Shown: one piece after another, positions 1 through 4,783 of the stretch | Layout: the number at the start of each line of letters is the position of its first letter | How positions within the stretch are numbered: position 1 is the stretch's first letter | Assembly (NCBI GenBank): GCA_900314225.1 | Contig: OMUM01000058.1 | Location: 1 to 5,316 of the forward strand | Direction of reading: 5' to 3' | DNA: 5,316 nt | From: an uncultured bacterium | GTDB taxonomy: Bacteria > Bacillota_I > Bacilli_A > RF39 > UBA660 | Notes under the pieces: generated by a model | What the model was told of the DNA's origin: nothing | Seen by the model: the letters and a program-made list of their open reading frames with translations, nothing else | The model's database searches: none | Position numbers and translations under genes: made by a program

Positions 1-2
1 AT

Positions 3-320
3 TCTAAGGAAAAAGAAAAATTCAAGTACCTAATTATGATGGGACTTGAAAAAGATGAGTTAGATTCAATTCCTAAGGGAGATACTATAATGAATAAATA
101 TAAAGATAAAATAACTAAATTAAATGAAGAACCAAAGTTTCAAGAATATATGACTAAAGAAGAAGATGATAGAAAAATGTATAATACCAAGATAAATTAT
201 GCTCGTAAATCTGGGATAGAATATACTGCAAAAAATATGTTAAAGAAAAGCTTTGATATTGCGACAATTTCTGAAATTACCGGTCTAACTACAGAAGAGA
301 TAAGGAATCTAGAAAAATAA
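3..320 (+). CDS. Rpn/PD-(D/E)XK nuclease family transposase, C-terminal part
   Basis: The reading frame is open from the left edge, so this is the 3' end of a longer gene; 105 residues are visible and the ATG at 36 is probably internal. The visible part is charged and helical. It contains a KYLIMMGLEKDELD stretch, then EPKFQEYMTKEEDDRKMY, and ends with AKNMLKKSFDIATISEITGL followed by TTEEIRNLEK. This arrangement, a lysine-rich helix followed by a helix-turn-helix-like ISEITGL segment, is the usual tail of PDDEXK_2/Rpn-family recombination-promoting nucleases, which are typically near 300 residues. The family cleaves DNA and stimulates RecA-independent recombination. The catalytic PD-(D/E)XK core would lie upstream and cannot be seen, so activity cannot be judged. 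The family call rests on the tail alone. The stop codon sits in the loop of the terminator that follows. Confidence 0.72.
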   Translation, partial: SKEKEKFKYLIMMGLEKDELDSIPKGDTIMNKYKDKITKLNEEPKFQEYMTKEEDDRKMYNTKINYARKSGIEYTAKNMLKKSFDIATISEITGLTTEEIRNLEK

Positions 321-332
321 CTAGATTCTTTT
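302..332 (+). terminator. Intrinsic terminator overlapping the stop codon of the nuclease gene
   Basis: GAATCTAG (305-312) pairs with CTAGATTC (321-328). The stem extends by a G-U pair and two A-U pairs (302-304 with 329-331). The 8-base loop AAAAATAA contains the TAA stop codon, and TTTT follows at 329-332. The hairpin therefore forms partly from coding sequence. The T tract is short and broken by A, so efficiency is uncertain. Confidence 0.6.
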
Positions 333-373
333 ATTTATTAACTAGATTCTTTTATTTATTAACTAGATTCTTT
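319..373. repeat. 21-bp direct tandem repeat, about 2.6 copies
   Basis: The unit begins AACTAGATTC and ends TTTTATTTATT. It occurs at 319-339, again without change at 340-360, and as a 13-base partial copy at 361-373. Each copy repeats the descending arm of the adjacent terminator (CTAGATTC), so the ascending arm at 305-312 could pair with any of the three. It has no spacers and is too short to be a CRISPR array; slippage duplication of the terminator arm is the simplest explanation. Confidence 0.9.
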
Positions 374-518
374 AAAATTAAATATAAATAAAAATACTAA
401 TTATCCATTTACATACAACTAACAATAATATTATTTAATTATTATTATAAAAAAATATAAATATACCATTACCAATAGTCCTTTTTCTTTTGTACTAGTA
501 ATTTAATAAAATAAATAT
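374..518. other. AT-rich intergenic region without visible genes
   Basis: This stretch between the tandem repeat and the lipid-kinase promoter is almost entirely A and T with scattered short inverted repeats. Any ORF in it is tiny and low-complexity, with no convincing ribosome binding site. I see no tRNA, riboswitch or other structured RNA. A palindrome TACTAGTA lies at 493-500, but no function can be assigned. Confidence 0.6.
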
Positions 519-524
519 TATAAT
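519..524 (+). promoter_or_regulatory. Candidate -10 box for the lipid kinase operon
   Basis: A consensus TATAAT lies at 519-524. Transcription would begin near 531, giving a short leader that just keeps the ribosome binding site at 535-545. The -35 position about 17 bp upstream (near 496-501, TAGTAA) matches poorly, and TTGTAC at 490-495 is too far away. In DNA this AT-rich a TATAAT can occur by chance. Confidence 0.35.
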
Positions 525-534
525 AAATCTATCA

Positions 535-545
535 AAGGAGTTGAT
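535..545 (+). promoter_or_regulatory. Extended Shine-Dalgarno that covers the TTG start candidate
   Basis: AAGGAGTTGAT matches 10 of 11 bases of the ideal anti-16S complement AAGGAGGTGAT. The only conventional start codon upstream of the conserved N-terminus, TTG at 541, lies inside this element and so cannot be the natural start. The spacing (8 bases from GGAGT) points to ATC at 550. Confidence 0.65.
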
Positions 546-1470
546 TCCTATCAAAAAATGTGTAATTATAATGAATCCTGAAAGTGGAAAAAAGAAGCAT
601 ATTAAATCATATGAAGAGTTTTATGATATTTTGAGAGATTATGGTTATGATACTAAAATTGTTTTTACTAAAGCTAAGGGTGATGCCACAAGAATTGTTG
701 AATCTCTTCCAAATGATATTTCTTTAGTCATAAGTGGGGGTGGAGATGGGACATTAAATGAAATAGTAACAGGTGATGTAAGAAGAGAACATCCACTTAC
801 TATTGCTCCTTTACCGTTAGGTAGTACAAATGATGTTGGAAACATGTATGGCCTAGATCAGAGTGTATATGGTAATTTAAGGAAAATATTATCAGGAAAA
901 GCTAAAAAAGTAGATGTTTGTTTTATTAATAATACACCATTTGTTTATGTAGCTTGTCTAGGAGACTATATTGATATGGCCTATAATACACCTCGCTCCT
1001 TAAAAAAGAAATATGGAAAAATAGCTTATGTTCTATATGGAGCAAAACAATTAAGAAATAAAATTCATAAATATCACATAAAATATAAAATAGATAATAA
1101 AGAGTATGAAGGAGTATATTCATTTATTTTTATTTCGAATTCATCAAGAATTGCAGGTCAATCAGATGTCTATTATGATGTTAAGTTAGATGACAAGAAA
1201 TTTGAAGTAGCTCTTGCTAATGTAAAAGACAAAAAAGATATGTTTAGAATGCTAGTACAAACACAAACACTTGATATCAAAGATATACCTGGAATAACAT
1301 ATTACCGAACAGATAATTTAGAAATAGAATTCATCGATCCACCAAAAACATCTTGGTGTTTAGATGGAGAAGAGTATAAGTCTGCCTCAATTAATTTTAA
1401 ATTTGATCTAGATCAATGCATTAAAATGCAAGTACCAAATGATAATATAAAGAAAATATTTAAAGAATGA
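541..1470 (+). CDS. Diacylglycerol kinase family lipid kinase (YegS/DgkB-like)
   Basis: This is an ATP-dependent lipid kinase of the DAGK catalytic family, likely phosphorylating diacylglycerol or a related lipid at the inner face of the membrane; in Gram-positives DgkB returns diacylglycerol from lipoteichoic acid synthesis to phosphatidic acid. Numbering from TTG 541 gives 309 residues, close to the usual 300. The N-terminal strand KKCVIIMNPESGK is followed by the nucleotide-binding loop GGGDGTLNE (66-74), LPLGSTND (92-98, where GTTND is more usual), a KKKYGKIAYVLYG helix (155-167), a VKLDDKKFEV segment where relatives usually have DG (214-223), and the catalytic C-terminal LDGE (274-277). 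The start is unusual: TTG at 541 lies within the Shine-Dalgarno, and both spacing and family N-termini favour ATC at 550, giving a protein beginning (M)KKCVIIMNP; ATG at 571 would remove the first strand. The gene ends in tandem TGA TGA, 13 bases before the likely start of the next gene, so the two are probably translationally coupled. The lipid substrate is not determined. Confidence 0.93.
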   Translation: MIPIKKCVIIMNPESGKKKHIKSYEEFYDILRDYGYDTKIVFTKAKGDATRIVESLPNDISLVISGGGDGTLNEIVTGDVRREHPLTIAPLPLGSTNDVGNMYGLDQSVYGNLRKILSGKAKKVDVCFINNTPFVYVACLGDYIDMAYNTPRSLKKKYGKIAYVLYGAKQLRNKIHKYHIKYKIDNKEYEGVYSFIFISNSSRIAGQSDVYYDVKLDDKKFEVALANVKDKKDMFRMLVQTQTLDIKDIPGITYYRTDNLEIEFIDPPKTSWCLDGEEYKSASINFKFDLDQCIKMQVPNDNIKKIFKE

Positions 1471-1483
1471 TGAGGTGTTAGTA

Positions 1484-2305
1484 GTGACAAAGAAGTTAAA
1501 AAAAAATAAAATTAATATTAATAAAATATTTTCCAAAAAGGAACATCGAAAAAAGTTAATAATTTATATTACTTTAAGAATACTTGTAATTATATGTATG
1601 ATTGCTGAAATATTACACGGAGACTTAAATAATGTTTTACTTTGTATTTTAACTTTAATATTATTCACTCTACCAGATTTCGTCTCTAATAAATTTGAAG
1701 TTGATCTTCCTGATACCTTAGAAATAATTACTTATTTGTTTATCTTTGCTGCTGAAATATTAGGTGAAATTCAAAGATTTTTCTTAATATTTCCATACTG
1801 GGATACTATGTTACATACTTTAAATGGCTTTTTGCAAGCAGCTATTGGCTTTTCTTTAGTAGATATTTTAAATAAAAATGATTCTCGTATCAACATGACA
1901 CCAGGATTTGTAGCTTTAGTTGCTTTTACATTTTCTATGACAGTTGGTGTTATTTGGGAATTTGTTGAGTTTGGTGCTGATCACTATTTTTATCAAGATA
2001 TGCAAAAAGACCGTATTGTGTCAACTATTTCTTCTGTTAAAATAAATCCGACTGGTGAAAATGTACCCGTTGTCTTAAAAGATATTACTAAAACTATTAT
2101 ATATAGTAATAATGGTAATGAAATGACTACTATTGATAATGGCTACTTAGATATAGGAATAATAGATACAATGAAAGATCTATTTGTTAATTTTATAGGA
2201 GCTATAGTCTTCTCTATTCTAGGTTATATGTATATTATAAATAGAGATGGTTATAAATTTCTAGAGAATATTCTTCCAAAAAAGAAAGTAAAAGAAATAT
2301 CTTAA
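1484..2305 (+). CDS. Polytopic membrane protein, DUF2238/YjdF-like
   Basis: This is an integral membrane protein of unknown biochemical role. I place the start at GTG 1484 because GAGGTG at 1472-1477 is a ribosome binding site 6 bases upstream; the earlier GTG at 1475 lies inside that site. The product is 273 residues. A lysine-rich cytoplasmic N-terminus precedes about six hydrophobic segments, near 25-44, 49-64, 79-102, 112-130, 140-160 and 233-252. Conserved-looking polar motifs flank them: YWDTMLHTLNG (105-115), VIWEFVEF (156-163), DMQKD (172-176) and YLDIGIIDTMKDL (221-233). WDxxLH plus WExxE with trailing acidic motifs is the pattern of DUF2238 (E. coli YjdF) and related Bacillota proteins; the His, Glu and Asp residues at membrane edges would suit metal binding or catalysis, but that is inference. 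It follows the lipid kinase in the same unit and ends in a terminator, suggesting a shared lipid or envelope task. Confidence 0.8.
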   Translation: MTKKLKKNKININKIFSKKEHRKKLIIYITLRILVIICMIAEILHGDLNNVLLCILTLILFTLPDFVSNKFEVDLPDTLEIITYLFIFAAEILGEIQRFFLIFPYWDTMLHTLNGFLQAAIGFSLVDILNKNDSRINMTPGFVALVAFTFSMTVGVIWEFVEFGADHYFYQDMQKDRIVSTISSVKINPTGENVPVVLKDITKTIIYSNNGNEMTTIDNGYLDIGIIDTMKDLFVNFIGAIVFSILGYMYIINRDGYKFLENILPKKKVKEIS

Positions 2306-2328
2306 AAGTTGAATATCAACTTTTTTTT
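2304..2328 (+). terminator. Intrinsic terminator of the lipid kinase unit
   Basis: AAAAGTTGA (2304-2312) pairs perfectly with TCAACTTTT (2316-2324) around a 3-base ATA loop, and the T run extends from 2321 to 2328. The stem starts within the TAA stop codon of the membrane protein gene. This closes the two-gene unit and separates it from the next gene. Confidence 0.85.
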
Positions 2329-2331
2329 AAT

Positions 2332-2360
2332 TTGAATTTATGTTATTCTATTAATATAAT
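2332..2360 (+). promoter_or_regulatory. Promoter for the two-pass membrane protein
   Basis: Two readings are possible. TTGAAT (2332-2337), a 17-bp spacer and a perfect TATAAT (2355-2360) look like a strong sigma-A promoter, but the transcript would start near 2367 and lose most of the AAAGGAAG ribosome binding site at 2361-2368. Alternatively the extended -10 TGTTATTCT (2341-2349) starts transcription near 2356 and keeps that site. The second resembles the TGTTATAAT element before the FemABX gene. A promoter here is likely because a terminator lies immediately upstream. Confidence 0.6.
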
Positions 2361-2377
2361 AAAGGAAGTAAATTATA

Positions 2378-3133
2378 ATGGATGACAAAAAGGTAGTTAA
2401 AATTAAAACTCAGAAACTTCAAAGAAGAAAGCCAATAAAAAAAGAAATAGATGAAACAAGATTTGCTATTAAAATGTTTATGTGCTTAGTTTATTTAATG
2501 ATTATAACTATTCTTTTTGTGTGTTCATATAGAATATTTGAAGAAAAAAAGGAAGTAGTTCCATGGTCAGATGTTGAAACAGTAGAAGATTATACTTATA
2601 TAACTATTAATAAAATGTCTGAAAAATTTGCTTATTATCAAGACACTAATGTTGGTATACATTTTGTTATCGAAAAAGAATCAACTGGTTTATGGCATAC
2701 TTATTTGATTGCTATTAATGAAAATGATTATAATAAATACAAAGCTATAATAGATTATACTTATGAGAGAACAACAACAATTCCAAAGCCTATAAAAGTA
2801 TATGGTTATCCTGTAATTACAAATGATGAAATAAAAAATCTAGCTATTAAAAATATAAAAAACTTTGTACCAGCAGAAAATGAAGTCCAAATAACCAACG
2901 AAAACTATGATACATATTTAACTAATAGTTACCTAGATACTACTAGAAGTAAGGAAAATAGATTTAATATTATTTTGTTTATTTCTCTATTGCTCCTATT
3001 AATTGTAATAGTTCTATTAATCGCAACCATCTTTAATAAAGATAAAATAGTTGATAATATAGATGAAAAACTTGAAGAAGATATAAAAGTAACAAAAAAG
3101 ATATTTAAAAAGAATAGAAAATCTAGAAAATAA
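2378..3133 (+). CDS. Hypothetical two-pass membrane protein with extracytoplasmic domain
   Basis: I do not recognise this family. The 251-residue product has a strongly basic N-terminus (about 1-30), a transmembrane helix near 31-51 (IKMFMCLVYLMIITILFVCS), a central domain of about 145 residues (52-195), a second helix near 196-219 rich in Ile and Leu, and a charged C-terminal tail ending in lysines and arginines. The positive-inside rule puts both ends in the cytoplasm and the middle outside. The central domain is rich in Tyr, Thr, Asn and Ile, has only two Trp and no Cys, and contains the stretches GIHFVIEKESTGLWHTYLIA and IPKPIKVYGYPVI; no catalytic motif stands out. The start ATG has AAAGGAAG at 2361-2368 with good spacing. 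The gene has its own promoter and terminator and appears monocistronic. A role as an envelope sensor or scaffold is possible but unsupported. Confidence 0.85.
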   Translation: MDDKKVVKIKTQKLQRRKPIKKEIDETRFAIKMFMCLVYLMIITILFVCSYRIFEEKKEVVPWSDVETVEDYTYITINKMSEKFAYYQDTNVGIHFVIEKESTGLWHTYLIAINENDYNKYKAIIDYTYERTTTIPKPIKVYGYPVITNDEIKNLAIKNIKNFVPAENEVQITNENYDTYLTNSYLDTTRSKENRFNIILFISLLLLLIVIVLLIATIFNKDKIVDNIDEKLEEDIKVTKKIFKKNRKSRK

Positions 3134-3146
3134 CTAGATTTTTTTT
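3118..3146 (+). terminator. Intrinsic terminator enclosing the stop codon of the two-pass membrane protein gene
   Basis: AAAATCTAG (3118-3126) pairs with CTAGATTTT (3134-3142). The 7-base loop AAAATAA carries the TAA stop, and the T run spans 3139-3146. The last codons of the gene form the ascending arm. It is almost identical in sequence to the terminator at 302-332, although that one ends an unrelated gene in a different reading frame. Confidence 0.82.
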
Positions 3147-3260
3147 AAAATATTATGTTTCTTGCGAATGATATATATGAGACTAAAAAATACTGAAAAA
3201 ATATTTTACAACAATTTCTAAAATTACAAAGTAGGTAGATAAGGTTTTATTTTTTTTAAA
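3147..3260. other. Intergenic region with no recognised element
   Basis: This is AT-rich sequence between the terminator and the FemABX promoter. It contains a small self-complementary AAAATATTTT near 3198 and a TTGCGA at 3162 without a convincing -10 partner. I see no structured RNA, operator repeat or small gene with a credible ribosome binding site. Confidence 0.5.
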
Positions 3261-3263
3261 AAA

Positions 3264-3272
3264 TGTTATAAT
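3264..3272 (+). promoter_or_regulatory. Extended -10 promoter of the FemABX unit
   Basis: TGTTATAAT is a perfect extended -10 (TGn plus TATAAT). The -35 position 17 bp upstream (3244-3249, GTTTTA) is weak, which is typical when the TG extension is present, and a T-rich run fills most of the spacer. Transcription would start near 3279, just before the TAGGTG ribosome binding site at 3286-3291. Confidence 0.7.
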
Positions 3273-3296
3273 ACTAATAGAAATGTAGGTGTTAAA

Positions 3297-4523
3297 ATGA
3301 AATTTCAAGAAATAACCGAGAAAGAATATCAAAAGTTTTGGGAAAATCATCCTTTAAAAACATTTTTATCCGCCCCAGAAATATCTAAATTACGTGAGAA
3401 ATCTGGTTGGATTACCTATTTTGTTGGTGTAAAAGAAAATAAAAAAATAATTGCCGCAACTATGTTACTTGCTCATAAAAGACATTTTGGCAAATACGAA
3501 TTTTATTCGCCACGTGGCTATTTGATGGATTTTAAAAATAAAGAATTACTTACTTTTTTTACAAGTGAATTAAAACAATATATTAAAGATAAAAAAGGCT
3601 ATGTTTTAAGAATAGATCCCTATGTTATCTATAAACAAAGAGATATTGATGGAAATATTGTTGAAGGTGGAGAAGATAATAGTGATGTTGTCAACAATCT
3701 ATTAAAACTTGGCTATAAAAAGATCGCCGAAGAGAATATGGAGCAAGTAGGTTGGATGTTCTCACTAAATCTTGAAGGTAAAACAATAGAACAAATTTAT
3801 AAGGAAATGAAACCTAATACAAGAAATACCATTCGTAAGGCAGAAAAATTTGGAATAACTGTCAATGAAATATCATATGACGAATTAGATAGATTCCAAA
3901 GTATTATGGAAGAAACTGGTGCCAGAAAAGGTTTTCATGTAAGAAATCTATCATACTTTCAAGAAATGTATAAATTATTTCATGATAAAAATGAAATTAA
4001 ATATTTTATCACAGAATTAGATTTAAAGGCTTATATTGAAAGATTAACCAGAGAAAAAAGTGAAAAAGAAGAGAAACTATCTTCTCTAAGTGATGCTAAA
4101 TATAATGATGGTCAAAAGAAAAATCTTAATAATGAGATAGCATCCATAAATAAAAGAATTGCTGAATCTAACAAGATAAGAAAAGATACTGGAAAAGATG
4201 TAATTACTTTATCTGGCTCTATGTTTATGCTAATACAACCAGAAGTAATTTATTTATCTAGTGGAAATTATGAAGAATATATGAATTTTAATTCACAATA
4301 TTTAATTCAATGGGAACTTATTAAATATGGTATTGAGAATGGTTTTAAGAAACATAACTTTTATGGAATACCTGCTCATATAAATGAACATCCTAAAGAT
4401 TATGGTATCTATGAATTTAAAAGAGGTTTTAATGGTTATGTTGAAGAATTAATTGGAGAGTTTGCTCTACCAATTACCTGGCATTATAAATTATTTGATA
4501 TAATTCATAAAATAAAAAAATAG
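3297..4523 (+). CDS. FemABX family peptidoglycan bridge aminoacyltransferase
   Basis: FemABX enzymes (FemX, FemA, FemB, MurM, MurN) transfer amino acids from aminoacyl-tRNA to the side-chain amine of the stem peptide on lipid II at the cytoplasmic membrane face, building the interpeptide bridge. The 408-residue length matches MurM and FemA. The first acetyltransferase-like subdomain spans about 1-150, with the family-like start (YQKFWENHPLKTFLSAPEIS then SGWITYFVGVK). The second begins near 151 with VGWMFSLNLEGKTIEQIYKEM and NTRNTIRKAEKFGI (174-187). It is interrupted at about 241-300 by a Lys/Glu-rich helical pair, the antiparallel coiled-coil arm typical of tRNA-dependent Fem enzymes. It resumes with SGSMFMLI, FYGIPAHI (355-362) and the hallmark FKRGFNGYVEELIGEF (374-389). 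There is no signal peptide. The ATG has TAGGTG 5 bases upstream. It heads a tight three-gene unit. The amino acid added cannot be read from sequence, so I give no Fem or Mur symbol. Confidence 0.95.
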   Translation: MKFQEITEKEYQKFWENHPLKTFLSAPEISKLREKSGWITYFVGVKENKKIIAATMLLAHKRHFGKYEFYSPRGYLMDFKNKELLTFFTSELKQYIKDKKGYVLRIDPYVIYKQRDIDGNIVEGGEDNSDVVNNLLKLGYKKIAEENMEQVGWMFSLNLEGKTIEQIYKEMKPNTRNTIRKAEKFGITVNEISYDELDRFQSIMEETGARKGFHVRNLSYFQEMYKLFHDKNEIKYFITELDLKAYIERLTREKSEKEEKLSSLSDAKYNDGQKKNLNNEIASINKRIAESNKIRKDTGKDVITLSGSMFMLIQPEVIYLSSGNYEEYMNFNSQYLIQWELIKYGIENGFKKHNFYGIPAHINEHPKDYGIYEFKRGFNGYVEELIGEFALPITWHYKLFDIIHKIKK

Positions 4524-4526
4524 GAG
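4523..4526 (+). promoter_or_regulatory. Ribosome binding site overlapping the FemABX stop codon
   Basis: TAGGAG combines the TAG stop of the aminoacyltransferase gene (4521-4523) with a GGAG ribosome binding site (4523-4526), 6 bases before the ATG of the TSCPD gene. The shared base implies tightly coupled translation of the two genes. Confidence 0.75.
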
Positions 4527-4532
4527 TACAAT

Positions 4533-4745
4533 ATGCACAAAACTTATAAAACAAAAGGAACATGTTCAAGTGAAATAAATTTTGATGTTAAAGATAATAA
4601 ACTATATAATGTAAAATTTACTGGAGGTTGCAATGGTAATTTAAAAGCTATTTCTTCCTTAGTAAATGGTCAATATATTAATCAAGTCATAAATAAATTA
4701 AAAGGAATAACTTGTAACAATAAAAATACTTCTTGTGGAGATTGA
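4533..4745 (+). CDS. TSCPD domain-containing small protein, C-terminus cut by TGA
   Basis: This small protein matches the TIGR03905-type TSCPD family, about 80 residues long and named after a Cys motif also found at the end of B12-dependent ribonucleotide reductases. The function of the stand-alone proteins is unknown to me; four conserved cysteines suggest metal or nucleic-acid binding. Here the 70 residues include YKTKGTC (Cys11), FTGGCNGNLKAISSLV (Cys33), LKGITC (Cys61) and NTSCGD (Cys68; TSCGD in place of TSCPD). Relatives continue past this motif with a sequence like QLAxALEE. Here TGA at 4743-4745 stands in the Gln position, yet the same frame continues LARPLEEIKGN and then TAA at 4779-4781, exactly what is expected of an 82-codon gene. 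So the gene has either a recent nonsense change or a read-through stop. All four cysteines lie before the TGA, so the short form may still fold. Trp codons nearby are all TGG, which argues against reassignment of TGA. Confidence 0.88.
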   Translation: MHKTYKTKGTCSSEINFDVKDNKLYNVKFTGGCNGNLKAISSLVNGQYINQVINKLKGITCNNKNTSCGD

Positions 4746-4781
4746 CTAGCAAGACCCTTAGAAGAAATAAAAGGAAATTAA
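4743..4781 (+). other. In-frame continuation of the TSCPD gene beyond TGA
   Basis: After the TGA the frame encodes LARPLEEIKGN and stops at TAA 4779-4781, 2 bases before the next ATG (4784). LAR-x-LEE resembles the C-terminal helix of the family. The stop context is TGA followed by CTA; a C after UGA is a weak termination context in E. coli. The extended gene would restore typical operon spacing. Confidence 0.6.
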
Positions 4782-4783
4782 AT

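Noticed and set aside
319..373. CRISPR-like repeat
   Set aside because: The copies are directly abutting, only 21 bp, with no spacers and no cas genes nearby.
420..470. AT-only inverted repeats resembling an origin or regulatory hairpin
   Set aside because: Such matches are expected by chance in nearly pure A+T sequence; there are no DnaA boxes or iterons.
645..845. Minus-strand ORF of 66 codons
   Set aside because: It lies wholly inside the lipid kinase gene opposite its conserved GGGDGT region and shows no recognisable domain of its own; it is an antisense shadow.
926..1123. Minus-strand ORF of 65 codons with hydrophobic stretches
   Set aside because: It is antisense to the lipid kinase; its Tyr, Leu and Ile richness is a by-product of AT-rich coding sequence on the other strand.
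1475..1477. GTG at 1475 as the start of the membrane protein gene
   Set aside because: It is the end of the GAGGTG ribosome binding site; GTG 1484 has correct spacing.
4743..4745. TGA reassigned to tryptophan (genetic code 4)
   Set aside because: All eleven or so tryptophans in the other genes use TGG, no other gene is interrupted by TGA, and the lipid kinase ends naturally at TGA TGA next to a ribosome binding site.
4743..4745. Selenocysteine codon in the TSCPD gene
   Set aside because: Family members usually carry Gln, not Cys, at this place, and the downstream bases show no convincing stem-loop of the bacterial SECIS type.
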